Shown here piece after piece: positions 38,048 to 47,776 of a DNA stretch of 64,000 bases (the stretch's first letter is position 1; each line of letters begins with the position of its first letter). Made by a program: the position numbers and the translations under genes. This DNA is from Bacteroidia bacterium (GTDB lineage Bacteria; Bacteroidota; Bacteroidia; M30B66). Under the pieces are notes generated by a model. That model did no database searches. It was not told the DNA's origin and worked only from the letters and a program-made list of their open reading frames with translations. The stretch spans positions 75,688-139,687 of the forward strand of contig JAGYKL010000008.1 in the NCBI GenBank assembly GCA_018401705.1, read 5' to 3'.

Positions 38048-38136
38048 AGTTAATATTAGAAAACTTGCAACATACTGTTTTTCAACACTTTGGTCACATT
38101 TTAAAACTAATCTATCTGAGCGAAGATGACAATTAA

Positions 38137-38162
38137 TTAACATTGCATCTTAATTAAATTTA
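38137..38162 (+). promoter_or_regulatory. Putative promoter TTAACATT-N10-TAAATTTA
   Basis: A -7-like TAAATTTA (38155-38162, last base differs from TAnnTTTG) is preceded by TTAACATT at 38137-38144, the same word found in the inverted repeat upstream. It sits near where a -33 element would be, suggesting activator-dependent transcription of the lipoprotein gene starting at 38209. Confidence 0.4.
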
Positions 38163-38208
38163 CACAACAGTGGTTGGTTTGCAACTGAAACTAAAACAGA
38201 ACCAACTC

Positions 38209-39423
38209 ATGAAAAATGTAAATTTAATTGCTACTTTATTTTTTGGAGTAGCTGTAGCTTTTTCGTCTTGTAAGAAAGATGATTTACCTGAGCCAATTAT
38301 TCCAACTGCTCCTTCCGGAAACGTAGTAGTTACTGCAAACATTTCTGAAAATACAACTTGGACAGCAGATAGAGTTTATCAATTAGGCGGCAGAATCACT
38401 GTATTAGACGGTGCAACATTAACAATTGAACCAGGTACTATAATTAAAGGAGAGGCTGGAACTGGCGCTAATGCAACTGCATTAGTAGTTGCCAGAGGCG
38501 GAAAATTATTGGCAGAAGGTACATCAGATAAGCCTATTATCTTTACCTCAATTGCTGATGAAATATCTATTGACGATATCAATGCAGGTAATTTTGGAAG
38601 TCCTAACCTTAATCCAGATGTTAACGGCTTGTGGGGAGGCGTTCTTATTTTGGGAAAGGCTAGAATATCAGCTTCAAACAGCAATGGAGATCTTAGCGAG
38701 GTTCAAATTGAAGGTATCCCAACATCAGACCCTAACGGACTTTATGGAGGAAATAACGATACAGACAACTCAGGAGTTATCAAATATATTTCTATCCGCC
38801 ACGGAGGTGCAAACATTGGAGCTGGTAATGAGATTAACGGCTTGACTCTAGGAGGTGTTGGTTCAGGAACTGTAATCGAAAATGTTGAAGTGATTGGTAA
38901 CCAAGATGATGGTATTGAATGGTTTGGTGGTTCGGTAAACGTTAAGAACGCAGTAGTTTGGAATGCCGGAGATGACGGATTAGACACTGACCAGTCATGG
39001 TCTGGAACCGTTGATAATTGGATTGTTATAACAGCAGCCGACCATTGCTTAGAGCTTGATGGTCCGGAAGGGTCTTATGTGGCATCTCATTCTATGATTA
39101 ATGGAACTATTATAGGTGAGCTTAATGGCGTCCAGGCAAACACTCTAATTAATTTAGATGCCAACACAGGTGTTAACTTAAGCAACATAGGCATAAAAAA
39201 TATCACGACTGGCCAAATTATTAACAGGGCAGAATGTAGTAATATCCCTGGCGGCTGCCCTTTCAATAATGTTCAAATTGTTTTGGCATCAGGTATAACA
39301 CTCGAAGATGTATTTGACGGTGCAACTCCTCCAGCAGGAGTATCCACTGTGGGTTCTTTATCAACAGGGGCTAACGAAGGTGTTTTTGGCTGGACATGGT
39401 CAAAGCAAGCTGGTGCATTTTAA
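38209..39423 (+). CDS. Outer-membrane lipoprotein with right-handed beta-helix
   Basis: A 404-residue lipoprotein: signal MKNVNLIATLFFGVAVAFSSC with lipobox, spacer KKDDLPEP, then a repetitive parallel beta-helix (LDGATLTIEPGTIIKGEAG, LVVARGGKLLAEGTSDKPIIFTS, GVIKYISIRHGG, GTVIENVEVIGNQDDGIEWFGG). It ends in WTWSKQAGAF. I start at the ATG that opens the signal, not 39 bases upstream. Next comes a TonB-dependent receptor after a terminator-like hairpin. A surface ligand-capture partner of that receptor is plausible (inference); such beta-helix lipoprotein/TonB pairs recur in Bacteroidota. Confidence 0.8.
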   Translation: MKNVNLIATLFFGVAVAFSSCKKDDLPEPIIPTAPSGNVVVTANISENTTWTADRVYQLGGRITVLDGATLTIEPGTIIKGEAGTGANATALVVARGGKLLAEGTSDKPIIFTSIADEISIDDINAGNFGSPNLNPDVNGLWGGVLILGKARISASNSNGDLSEVQIEGIPTSDPNGLYGGNNDTDNSGVIKYISIRHGGANIGAGNEINGLTLGGVGSGTVIENVEVIGNQDDGIEWFGGSVNVKNAVVWNAGDDGLDTDQSWSGTVDNWIVITAADHCLELDGPEGSYVASHSMINGTIIGELNGVQANTLINLDANTGVNLSNIGIKNITTGQIINRAECSNIPGGCPFNNVQIVLASGITLEDVFDGATPPAGVSTVGSLSTGANEGVFGWTWSKQAGAF

Positions 39424-39446
39424 TAAAAAAGAATAAATTAAACTTT

Positions 39447-39487
39447 AAGACAGACTTGCGGATTGAATCCACTAGTCTGTCTTTTTT
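39447..39487 (+). terminator. Terminator or attenuator between lipoprotein and TonB receptor
   Basis: AAGACAGACT (39447-39456) pairs perfectly with AGTCTGTCTT (39474-39483) over a 17-base loop and is followed by U residues. It ends 12 bases before the receptor ATG, so partial termination would set the lipoprotein:receptor ratio. Confidence 0.7.
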
Positions 39488-39498
39488 ATGATAGTCGC

Positions 39499-42417
39499 AT
39501 GAGAAAAATCTTCACTACACTTTTGTCAATTTGTCTTTTATTCATTGGAGGTAACCTATCAGCACAAAAAGGAACCATAAGGGGCTCAGTTATTGACGAT
39601 GAAAATGGAGAGCCCTTAATTGGAGCCATCGTGATAATTGCAGGAACCAGCAACGGTGCTGCCGCCGATTTAGATGGAAAATTTTCTATCTCAGCAGAAG
39701 CCGGGGTTTATGAATTGCAAGTATCATATGTATCGTACCAGACCCTTACCATTAAGGATGTTACTGTGAAAACGGGCGAAATTTCCTTGCTTGAAAATAT
39801 TAGACTTAAGCAAAAAGGGAACGATCTTATTGAGGTAATCATCACCGCCGAAGCAATTAGAACATCAGAAGCTTCGCTTCTTTCATTGAAGAGAAAATCG
39901 GCAGTAATGATGGATGGCATTTCATCAGCACAGTTTAAGAAAGTGGGAGACGCCACCGCTGTTGAAGCAGCAAAACGAGTAACAGGTGTTTCCATAGAAG
40001 ATGGGAAATATGTTTATGTGAGAGGACTGGGCGATAGGTATTCTAAAACAACATTAAATGGTGTCGATATCCCGGGTCTTGACCCGGATAGAAACAGTTT
40101 GCAAATGGACATATTTCCTACCAATCTTATTGATAATATGATTGTTAGCAAAAATTTCACGGCAGATCTTCCGGCCGATTTCACCGGAGGATTATTAAAT
40201 ATTGAAACCAAAGATTTTCCTGAAGAAAAACTATTCAATGTGTCGGCCGGAATAGGATTTAATCCTGAAATGCATTTCAACTCAGACTACTTAACCTATG
40301 ATGGAGGTCAAACCGACTGGCTTGGTTTCGATGATGGAACAAGGGCACTTCCTGCGAAAGCGACTTCTGATAATATTCCGACACCAATTAGTGGAGCTTC
40401 TCCTGAACAAGTGAACGAATTTGTTAAATCTTTTAGTCCCACCTTGGCTGCGGAACGTCAAACAAGTTTAATGGATTACAATTTTTCGGTTTCAACAGGA
40501 AATCAAATAGACTTAAAGAAAAAATCGGAAGATGAAACTATGTCGAGCAGCCCTAAACTCGGATATATTTTTTCGGCTTCATACAAAACAAGTTTTAGGT
40601 ATTATGATGATGTAACCTATGGAGAATATCAAAGAGATATTCAAAATGATATTTTCGAAATGACACGAGCCAACACTCAAAGTGGACAACTAGGAGAGCA
40701 AAATACGCTATTAGGCCTTTTAGGAGGATTGGCTTATAAAACCACTCATACAAAGATTAAGTTAAATTTAATGCATCTGCAGAATGGAGAAAGCCGCGCA
40801 GGCAAATTCAATATTGATAATAACCCCGAAGGCGTTGGACAGTCTGGTTATATTGCTTCATCAGATAACCTTGAGTACAATCAAAGAGCCTTGAGCCATC
40901 TATTGCTAAATGGAACACATTTATTAAAGAAAAACAGCTGGGAAGTTGATTGGAGGTTGGCAGGGACATTCTCTTCCACCTCTGATCCTGATATTCGAAA
41001 AACAGCTTTCACTTTGGGCGAAACAAACACTGCATTCAATGCAGGTGCAGGAGGAAATCCTGCAAGAATTTGGAGGAATTTGACTGAAATAAACGGAGTA
41101 GCAAAAGTTGACCTTACCAAAAATTACAAATTCAACAGTCTGGATGCAAAACTAAAATTTGGTGCCAGCCATGTTTTTAAATTACGGGATTATGAAATCC
41201 TGTTTTTCGACATTCAGTTCTTTGGCCCTCAAAGCTGGTCAAATCCTGATCCTTCTATTGTTTTGAATGATGAGAATATTTTTCCGAGCAACCAAAATAA
41301 CATCTATTACCAATCGGGGAACCCCAATCCAAACCCTAATGCCTATTCATCGAATGTGAACAATACCGGAGTGTATGTTTCGAACGAGATAAATTTCGGA
41401 CCTCGATTAAAAACAATTCTTGGAGTTAGGGCTGAAAATTATGTTCAAAGACATACGGGTAGAGATCAGCGATTTGCCAATGGAGATACAATTGAAGGGA
41501 AAAACCTAGTCAATGCTAAAGTTCTTGATGCTCTCGACTTTTTTCCTTCGGTGAACTTAATATTTGCTACAACGGAAAAACAGAATATTCGCTTTTCATA
41601 CACGAAGACCATCGCAAGACCTTCATTCAAAGAATTATCCTTTGCACAAATACTTGATCCTGTAACTAACCGAATTTTCAATGGTTCTTTATTTACTTAT
41701 GGAGATTGGGATGGTCAATTAATAGAGACACGTATTGACAATATCGATATTCGCTGGGAACTGTTCCTTGAAAGTGGGCAAATTTTCTCTGTAAGTGGGT
41801 TTTATAAGAACTTTGATAATCCTATTGAAATGGTTCGAATTCCAGAACAGCAAACAAGCACTGAGTTTCAGCCACGAAATGTTGGAAATGGTAATTTGTT
41901 CGGGCTTGAACTTGAAATGAGGAAGAATCTTGGTTTTATACTCAAGTCTTTAGAAAACTTTAACTTCAATACCAATGTGACACTTGTTCAGTCGCAAATA
42001 GACATGACTGATTTGGAATTTAACTCAAGAAAGACCTATGAAAAAGTAGGCCAAACCATTGAAAGAACCAGAAGCATGGCCGGACAATCTCCTTTTGTGA
42101 TTAACGCAGGCTTCAGTTATAATAACGAAGAGAAAAGTTATGACGCCGGTTTATTTTACAATGTAAAAGGACCAACATTATATGTTGTTGGTGCCGGACT
42201 TTTCCCTGATGTTTATACAGAGCCTTTTCATAGCTTGAATTTTAGTTTTAATATGAAACTAGGGAAAGAAAAGAATTCTACCATTAACATTAGAGTTGCC
42301 AATATTCTGAGTGATCGTTTAGAAGCCTTCTACACAAGCTATGAGGCTGAAAAGCAAGTGTTCAACAGCATTAATCCAGGACGTTCGTTCAGTTTAGGCT
42401 ATTCTCACAATTTCTAA
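39499..42417 (+). CDS. TonB-dependent outer-membrane receptor with CarboxypepD_reg domain
   Basis: A 972-residue receptor: signal peptide (MRKIFTTLLSICLLFIGGNLSAQ), a regulatory-like beta-sandwich (residues about 24-105: IRGSVIDDENGEPLIGAIV), the plug domain (about 120-235: VAKRVTG-like AAKRVTGVSIEDGKYVYVRGLGDRYSKTTL given in part, ending in DFTGGLLNIETKDFP), then a 22-strand-type barrel ending in an aromatic residue (SLGYSHNF). Energised by TonB-ExbBD it would import a ligand too large for porins. No SusD-like gene is nearby; the upstream beta-helix lipoprotein is the probable partner. Substrate unknown. Confidence 0.88.
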   Translation: MRKIFTTLLSICLLFIGGNLSAQKGTIRGSVIDDENGEPLIGAIVIIAGTSNGAAADLDGKFSISAEAGVYELQVSYVSYQTLTIKDVTVKTGEISLLENIRLKQKGNDLIEVIITAEAIRTSEASLLSLKRKSAVMMDGISSAQFKKVGDATAVEAAKRVTGVSIEDGKYVYVRGLGDRYSKTTLNGVDIPGLDPDRNSLQMDIFPTNLIDNMIVSKNFTADLPADFTGGLLNIETKDFPEEKLFNVSAGIGFNPEMHFNSDYLTYDGGQTDWLGFDDGTRALPAKATSDNIPTPISGASPEQVNEFVKSFSPTLAAERQTSLMDYNFSVSTGNQIDLKKKSEDETMSSSPKLGYIFSASYKTSFRYYDDVTYGEYQRDIQNDIFEMTRANTQSGQLGEQNTLLGLLGGLAYKTTHTKIKLNLMHLQNGESRAGKFNIDNNPEGVGQSGYIASSDNLEYNQRALSHLLLNGTHLLKKNSWEVDWRLAGTFSSTSDPDIRKTAFTLGETNTAFNAGAGGNPARIWRNLTEINGVAKVDLTKNYKFNSLDAKLKFGASHVFKLRDYEILFFDIQFFGPQSWSNPDPSIVLNDENIFPSNQNNIYYQSGNPNPNPNAYSSNVNNTGVYVSNEINFGPRLKTILGVRAENYVQRHTGRDQRFANGDTIEGKNLVNAKVLDALDFFPSVNLIFATTEKQNIRFSYTKTIARPSFKELSFAQILDPVTNRIFNGSLFTYGDWDGQLIETRIDNIDIRWELFLESGQIFSVSGFYKNFDNPIEMVRIPEQQTSTEFQPRNVGNGNLFGLELEMRKNLGFILKSLENFNFNTNVTLVQSQIDMTDLEFNSRKTYEKVGQTIERTRSMAGQSPFVINAGFSYNNEEKSYDAGLFYNVKGPTLYVVGAGLFPDVYTEPFHSLNFSFNMKLGKEKNSTINIRVANILSDRLEAFYTSYEAEKQVFNSINPGRSFSLGYSHNF

Positions 42418-42432
42418 GATTTACAATTGCTT

Positions 42433-42474
42433 AAAGCCCCGCTCTTGACCTGTTCAAAAGCGGGGCTTTTTTTT
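42433..42474 (+). terminator. Strong intrinsic terminator after the TonB receptor
   Basis: AAAGCCCCGCT and AGCGGGGCTTT form an 11-bp perfect stem over a 15-base loop, followed by eight T. Confidence 0.9.
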
Positions 42475-42566
42475 GTAATTCATCTTATTTATTGAAGTAA
42501 AGCGTACATAAATATGCATACGATTTATGATTTGCTTTAATACCTTGGTCAATAAATATTTCAATT

Positions 42567-43862
42567 ATGATTAAGAATGTGAAGGTAGGCGCTTGGGTGA
42601 TAATACTAATTATTCTGATTTCGGCAAATGTGTTTGCCCAAAGTGTTCCTGCAGGGATTAATTATCAGGCTATTGCAAGAAATGCATCAGGAAGTGTTTT
42701 TGTAAACTCCAATGTTGCTGTTAGAATTAGCATTCTTCAAGGCTCGAGCACTGGAACAACTCAATATTCTGAAACGCATCAGGCTTTAACCAATCAATTT
42801 GGATTATTCAATTTAAAAATAGGGAATGGCACTCCCCTATCGGGTGATTTTAACTCGATTCCATGGAGTGAAGCTAATCAATGGGTAAAGATTGAAGTTG
42901 ACCCTTCGGGTGGAACAAATTATCAGGATGTTGGAACTTCGGAATTACTGAGTGTACCATTTGCTCTTTATGCACAGTCATCAGGCTCAGGTGGTGGAGT
43001 TGGCCCGCAAGGTGCGCAAGGTGAAACTGGCCCGCAAGGTCCTGCCGGAAATGATGGAGCTCCCGGGCCACAAGGCGAAACTGGTCCGCAAGGTCCTGCC
43101 GGAAATGATGGCGCTCCCGGTCCTCAAGGCCCGCAGGGAGAAACTGGTCCGCAAGGTCCTGCCGGAAATGATGGCGCCCAGGGGCCACAAGGAGAAACTG
43201 GCCCGCAAGGCCCTCAAGGTGAAACTGGCCCGCAAGGTCCTGCCGGAACAGGCGACGGTTCTCCGAATCTGGTTTCTTCAGCATCAATAGCTTTTGGTAG
43301 CCAAGCCGGAAGCTTACCTACAGCAGTTAATCTTGGAGGAGCCGGCACTGCAAATGCTGCCAGCCTTTGGATTGAGAACGCAACTTCGCAATGCGCGGTT
43401 TGCACTCAAGTGTATGCTCAACCTTTACCTAATTTTTCTTCCCAAGCCGTAGTGCTTGATATACCCATTCAAGAATATACACTTGAAGATGATGGTGAAG
43501 ACGGCAAGGGCATTTTGATACTTGCTAATGTAACAGTAAAGTCGACAAATAATGCTTCTTCCTTAGGCAACAGCAATCGCTTTAGTATTTGGTTGCAGCG
43601 CTCAACCGACCCAAGTTTCAATGCAAATGTTACCAATGTTTATCGGATTGAAGATGGACTCTCAGGTGGCGTTAACAATATTCCTTCAGTGGTGACTTTA
43701 GGTTCGGGTATTGCTTGCACGAATATCATTTACCCCGACACGAATCTTAGTCCGGGGACATACTATTACAGACTTGTTTATCAAAGCATTATGGGCTCAA
43801 ACAATGGACAAACAGTTTTTGCACAAGACCGAAACATGGTATTAATGCAAATCAAACAATAA
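42567..43862 (+). CDS. Collagen-like secreted protein
   Basis: A 431-residue protein with signal peptide (ending VFAQ), an N-terminal beta domain found at the front of many Bacteroidota surface proteins ([16 protein letters not shown] to SVPFALYAQ), a Gly-X-Y stretch of about 27 triplets (residues about 146-226, dominated by GPQ, GPA, GET, GND), and a C-terminal globular domain of about 200 residues. The triplets should fold as a trimeric collagen-type triple helix, with the C-terminal domain as probable trimeriser. No T9SS sorting domain is apparent. It is monocistronic, bounded by terminators. Confidence 0.85.
   Translation: MIKNVKVGAWVIILIILISANVFAQSVPAGINYQAIARNASGSVFVNSNVAVRISILQGSSTGTTQYSETHQALTNQFGLFNLKIGNGTPLSGDFNSIPWSEANQWVKIEVDPSGGTNYQDVGTSELLSVPFALYAQSSGSGGGVGPQGAQGETGPQGPAGNDGAPGPQGETGPQGPAGNDGAPGPQGPQGETGPQGPAGNDGAQGPQGETGPQGPQGETGPQGPAGTGDGSPNLVSSASIAFGSQAGSLPTAVNLGGAGTANAASLWIENATSQCAVCTQVYAQPLPNFSSQAVVLDIPIQEYTLEDDGEDGKGILILANVTVKSTNNASSLGNSNRFSIWLQRSTDPSFNANVTNVYRIEDGLSGGVNNIPSVVTLGSGIACTNIIYPDTNLSPGTYYYRLVYQSIMGSNNGQTVFAQDRNMVLMQIKQ
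43002..43247 (+). repeat. Gly-X-Y collagen-like triplet region
   Basis: Nine-base codon-triplet repeats arranged in larger near-identical units that include GGTCCTGCCGGAAATGATGG, reused four times. The higher-order repetition implies expansion by duplication. Confidence 0.85.
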
Positions 43863-43881
43863 ATTCATTCCCCTTAATATT

Positions 43882-43913
43882 AAGCCTTCAGGTATTTCCT
43901 GAAGGCTTTTTTA
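43882..43913 (+). terminator. Intrinsic terminator after the collagen-like gene
   Basis: AAGCCTTCAGG-TATTT-CCTGAAGGCTT, 11-bp perfect stem with following T-run; isolates the suf operon from upstream transcription. Confidence 0.9.
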
Positions 43914-43948
43914 GTGTCTTGAATGAACCTTTATTGCCCATATTCTGT

Positions 43949-43956
43949 TACCTTTG
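43949..43956 (+). promoter_or_regulatory. -7 element TACCTTTG of the suf operon
   Basis: Exact TAnnTTTG, 50 bases before the sufC ATG and after the preceding terminator. No clear -33 TTTG lies at the usual spacing, compatible with regulated transcription. Confidence 0.55.
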
Positions 43957-44005
43957 CGTCGTTATTTAGAACCATTTTAAACAAGACAGGTAATAAAATC
44001 AAGCC

Positions 44006-44761
44006 ATGTTGAAGATAAACAACCTCCACGCAAGGGTGGAAGAAAAAGAAATACTTAAGGGTTTCAGCTTAGAAGTTAAGCCAGGAGAAGTTCATGCCAT
44101 TATGGGCCCAAATGGTTCTGGCAAATCTACTTTAGCCTCTGTTTTAGCAGGTAGAGAAGATTATGAAGTAACTGAAGGCGAAATAATTTTTGAAGGCAAA
44201 GATTTATTAGAACTTTCTCCTGAAGACAGGGCTCGTGAAGGAATCTTTTTAGCTTTTCAGTATCCGGTGGAAATTCCAGGTGTAAGCATCACCAACTTTT
44301 TAAAGACTGCAATTGCTGAACAGAGAGAATACAAAGGACTTCCACCCATGGAAGCTCGCGAATTTCTACAAATGATGAAAGAAAAGAAGGAGCTGGTTGA
44401 AATATCAACCAACCTCACAAACCGCTCAGTAAACGAAGGTTTTTCAGGTGGTGAGAAGAAGCGTAATGAGATTTTTCAAATGGCCATGCTTAATCCAAAG
44501 TTGTCAATCTTAGATGAAACCGACTCAGGTCTTGACATTGATGCCCTAAGAGTTGTTGCCAATGGTGTAAATAAATTAAAAACACCCGAAAATGCTTCTA
44601 TTGTAATTACGCATTATCAAAGATTACTTGATTATATAGTTCCTGATTTCGTGCATGTGCTTTACAATGGTAGAATTGTAAAATCAGGAGGAAAAGAACT
44701 TGCTCTTGAGTTAGAGGAAAAAGGATATGACTGGATTACGAAAGAGCTTGTAAACAACTAG
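44006..44761 (+). CDS. sufC: Fe-S cluster assembly ATPase SufC
   Basis: ABC-type ATPase of the SufBCD scaffold. 251 residues with Walker [10 protein letters not shown] (34-42), the ABC signature [11 protein letters not shown], Walker [15 protein letters not shown] and the H-loop VITHYQRLL; the DETDSG form is characteristic of SufC. It starts the operon sufC-sufD-sufS-sufE-sufT-DUF2480 after its own promoter. Its usual upstream neighbour sufB is not here. Confidence 0.96.
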   Translation: MLKINNLHARVEEKEILKGFSLEVKPGEVHAIMGPNGSGKSTLASVLAGREDYEVTEGEIIFEGKDLLELSPEDRAREGIFLAFQYPVEIPGVSITNFLKTAIAEQREYKGLPPMEAREFLQMMKEKKELVEISTNLTNRSVNEGFSGGEKKRNEIFQMAMLNPKLSILDETDSGLDIDALRVVANGVNKLKTPENASIVITHYQRLLDYIVPDFVHVLYNGRIVKSGGKELALELEEKGYDWITKELVNN

Positions 44762-44772
44762 TAAACAGTATC

Positions 44773-46098
44773 ATGACATCAACAATTCAAGGAGTATCAT
44801 TAAAAGATAAATTGCTTTCTGAGTTCGAACTGCAACGTTCAGCTTTATTGCTTGACAATACTTTACTGGATAATTTCAGGAACTCCTCTGCAAAGGCATT
44901 TGAGACTTCAGGATTTCCGGGAAGGAAGCACGAAGAGTACAGATACCTCAATCTTGAAAAAGAGCTGAAGGAAGAATTAAGTGCTCCATTTTCTCTTTCA
45001 GAGAAAGAAGAAGAAGGTTTTCAATTCGATGAGCAATTATTAACAGATAGCTGCATTAAAGTTGGCTTAATTAATGGTTTCTTTAGCAAAAAGAATTCTG
45101 ATTTCCAGAATCTTCCTCAAGGAATCACTATAAAAAGTTTGGCTGATGCAATAAGAGAAAATGACAAGCATGCACTTTCTGTTCTTGGTACTCTGGCAAA
45201 ACCTTCTTCCGATTCATTCATTGCCTTGAACTCGGCTTTGTTCATGGATGGGCTATTTATATTCGTGGAAAAAGGAAAAACCATTGAACCAACAATCCAT
45301 ATTTCTCAGCAATTAAAACCTGAACAAGCTTTGTTTGCTCAAGCACGTATTCTTTTAGTTTGTGAGGAAAATTCAAACGTCAAAATCGTTCACCATATTA
45401 AGGGTGAAGACTCTGGAATTCATTGTTTTACAAATACTGTTATTGAGGCTGAAATTGAGCGCGGAGCAAAAGCCGAATGGATTAGCATTCAAGAAGAATC
45501 TTCAAACTCAGCACATATAATTACCACTCAGGCTCAGGTTTTTAGTCAGGCTGAGTTCAAGCATATTTCCATCGGCCTGAAAGGCAAACTTGTAAGAAAC
45601 AATCTCAACATTGTACTTGAAGAACCTAATTGCGAAAGTCATCTTTTCGGGTATTATCATCCTTCGCAAGGCGAAGTGATTGACAATCATACATTGGTTG
45701 ATCATCGCAAGCCGAATTGCAACAGCAATGAACTTTATAAAGGGGTGGTTGACGGCAATGGAACGGCGGTCTTCAACGGAAAGATTTATGTTCAGCAAGA
45801 TGCACAAAAGACAAATGCATTTCAAAGCAACAAAAACATCCTATTGAGCGAAGGAGGAACTGTAAATACGAAACCCCAACTTGAGATTTATGCCGATGAT
45901 GTAAAATGCTCACATGGATCTTCAACTGGTGTATTAGATCCAGAACAGATGTTTTATTTACGCTCGCGCGGATTAAGCATCTCTAAAGCAAAGGCGCTTC
46001 TTTTAAGTGCTTATGCAGGTGAAGTGCTCGAAGAAATTTCGAACAATTCGCTTAAAGAAGCATTAGTTAATAGAATAGAAAAACTGATAAATGCTTGA
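44773..46098 (+). CDS. sufD: Fe-S cluster assembly protein SufD
   Basis: 441 residues, beta-helix scaffold partner of SufB and SufC. Family motifs seen: FPGRKHEEYRYLNL near the N-terminus, the core SHLFGYYHPSQGEVIDNHTLVDH, KGVVDGNGTAVFNGKIYV, and the terminal CSHGSSTGVLDPEQMFYLRSRGLS. The stop overlaps the sufS start by up to 8 bases. Confidence 0.95.
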   Translation: MTSTIQGVSLKDKLLSEFELQRSALLLDNTLLDNFRNSSAKAFETSGFPGRKHEEYRYLNLEKELKEELSAPFSLSEKEEEGFQFDEQLLTDSCIKVGLINGFFSKKNSDFQNLPQGITIKSLADAIRENDKHALSVLGTLAKPSSDSFIALNSALFMDGLFIFVEKGKTIEPTIHISQQLKPEQALFAQARILLVCEENSNVKIVHHIKGEDSGIHCFTNTVIEAEIERGAKAEWISIQEESSNSAHIITTQAQVFSQAEFKHISIGLKGKLVRNNLNIVLEEPNCESHLFGYYHPSQGEVIDNHTLVDHRKPNCNSNELYKGVVDGNGTAVFNGKIYVQQDAQKTNAFQSNKNILLSEGGTVNTKPQLEIYADDVKCSHGSSTGVLDPEQMFYLRSRGLSISKAKALLLSAYAGEVLEEISNNSLKEALVNRIEKLINA

Positions 46099-47362
46099 TA
46101 TGTCGCTGGTTTCAGATAAAGATAAATTAATGATTGAATCAACCGGTTTTGATGTAGAAAACATCAGAAAAGATTTTCCGATATTACATCAGAAGGTTAA
46201 CGGTAAACCATTGGTTTATTTCGATAATGGAGCCACTTCGCAAAAGCCACAGACAGTTATTGATGCCATTTCAAACTATTATTCTTCCTACAATGCCAAT
46301 ATTCACCGTGGGGTTCATCATTTAAGTCAGATTGCAACATCTGCTTATGAGGAAGCTCGCGAAGAAGTTCGTAGTTATTTAAATGCTTCTAAGAAGGAAG
46401 AGATTGTTTTTACAAAAGGCACCACAGAGGGAATCAATTTAGTTGCACATAGCTGGGGTAGAGCCAACTTGAAAGCAGGTGATGAAGTTGTAATTTCTGC
46501 CATGGAGCATCATGCCAATATTGTACCCTGGCAGATGGTATGTGAAGCCACAGGAGCTATTCTGAAGGTCATCCCGATTGATAATAAAGGAGAATTAATA
46601 CTTTCAGATGCGGAGAAACTTATCACAGAGAAAACCAAAATCTTATCTGTGATGCATGTTTCAAATGCTTTGGGAAGCATTAATCCAATTGAAGATTTAA
46701 TATGCCTGGCTAAGAAAGTAAACGCACTTACATTAATTGATGGAGCACAGGCTGTTCCCCATTTTATGGTAGATGTTCAGTCTTTAGACTGCGACTTTTA
46801 CGTTTTCTCTGCACATAAACTTTTGGGTCCAACCGGGGTTGGAGTTCTTTATGGAAAACTAGAGCTTCTCGAGGCTATGCCTCCTTGGCAAGGTGGAGGA
46901 GACATGATTAAAGAAGTAACATTTGCCAAAACCACATATGCTGATGTTCCATTGAAATTTGAGGCGGGAACACCAAATATTGAGGGTTGTATTGTAATGG
47001 CAGAAGCCATTAGATATTGGAGAGCACTTGATCATGATGCGATTGATAAGTATGAGCAAGCTTTGCTTAGCTATGCTAAGGAAAAGCTATCAGAAATTGA
47101 CGGGATGATCTTTTATGGAACTGCAGAAAAGAAAGTTCCTGTGATTTCTTTTTTGCTTGAAGGATTGCATCCTTATGATGTTGGATTTATCTTAGACAAA
47201 CATGGAGTAGCAGTAAGAACAGGACATCATTGTGCTCAGCCAATTATGGACTTTTATGGAATTCCGGGCACGATAAGAGCATCCTTTTCATTTTATAACA
47301 CCTTTGCAGAGATTGATCAAATGATTGATGCACTGCATCTTGCAAAAAGAATGTTATCATGA
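46091..47362 (+). CDS. sufS: Cysteine desulfurase SufS
   Basis: PLP enzyme that takes sulfur from cysteine for Fe-S assembly. 423 residues; PLP-binding Lys243 in FSAHKLLGPTGVG, and the active-site Cys381 in RTGHHCAQP, the type II signature. The start may be the ATG at 46091 (8-base overlap with sufD), the ATG at 46100, or a later ATG at 46133 closer to the conserved VENIRKDFPIL. The partner sufE follows with a 4-base overlap. Confidence 0.96.
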   Translation: MLDMSLVSDKDKLMIESTGFDVENIRKDFPILHQKVNGKPLVYFDNGATSQKPQTVIDAISNYYSSYNANIHRGVHHLSQIATSAYEEAREEVRSYLNASKKEEIVFTKGTTEGINLVAHSWGRANLKAGDEVVISAMEHHANIVPWQMVCEATGAILKVIPIDNKGELILSDAEKLITEKTKILSVMHVSNALGSINPIEDLICLAKKVNALTLIDGAQAVPHFMVDVQSLDCDFYVFSAHKLLGPTGVGVLYGKLELLEAMPPWQGGGDMIKEVTFAKTTYADVPLKFEAGTPNIEGCIVMAEAIRYWRALDHDAIDKYEQALLSYAKEKLSEIDGMIFYGTAEKKVPVISFLLEGLHPYDVGFILDKHGVAVRTGHHCAQPIMDFYGIPGTIRASFSFYNTFAEIDQMIDALHLAKRMLS

Positions 47363-47775
47363 GTATAGCAGCAAAAGAAGCTGAAATTATAGAGGAGTTT
47401 TCGATGTTCGATGAGTGGACAAGCAAATATGAATACCTCATTGATTTGGGAAGGTCTTTGCCTTTGATTGACGAACAACTTAAGAATGAAGATCATTTAA
47501 TTAAAGGCTGCCAGAGTCAGGTTTGGTTGGATGCTTCATTGGAGGAAGGTAAAGTTAGGTTCAAAGGAGATAGCGATGCACAGATTCCTAAAGGAATTGT
47601 TAGCTTATTAGTTCATGTTATGAGTGACGAAAGCCCCGAGGAAATAGTTAATACTGAGTTGACATTCATCGACAAAATTGGACTAAAAGAACACCTCTCA
47701 CCTACGCGCGCAAATGGATTAGTAGCCATGGTGAAGCAAATGAAATTATACGCACTTGCTTTTCAGCATAAATAA
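47359..47775 (+). CDS. sufE: Sulfur acceptor protein SufE
   Basis: 138 residues. Accepts persulfide from SufS on Cys51 (LIKGCQSQVWL), the same position as in E. coli SufE, and passes it to the SufBCD scaffold. Also EFSMFDEWTSKYEYLIDLGRSLP and LSPTRANGLVAMVKQMK. ATG overlaps the sufS stop (ATGA), indicating translational coupling. Confidence 0.96.
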   Translation: MSIAAKEAEIIEEFSMFDEWTSKYEYLIDLGRSLPLIDEQLKNEDHLIKGCQSQVWLDASLEEGKVRFKGDSDAQIPKGIVSLLVHVMSDESPEEIVNTELTFIDKIGLKEHLSPTRANGLVAMVKQMKLYALAFQHK

Positions 47776-47776
47776 A

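Noticed and set aside
42874-43290. Overlapping open frames on both strands in the collagen-like region
   Set aside because: The GC-rich Gly-X-Y triplets keep all frames free of stops; no start context or conservation supports them.
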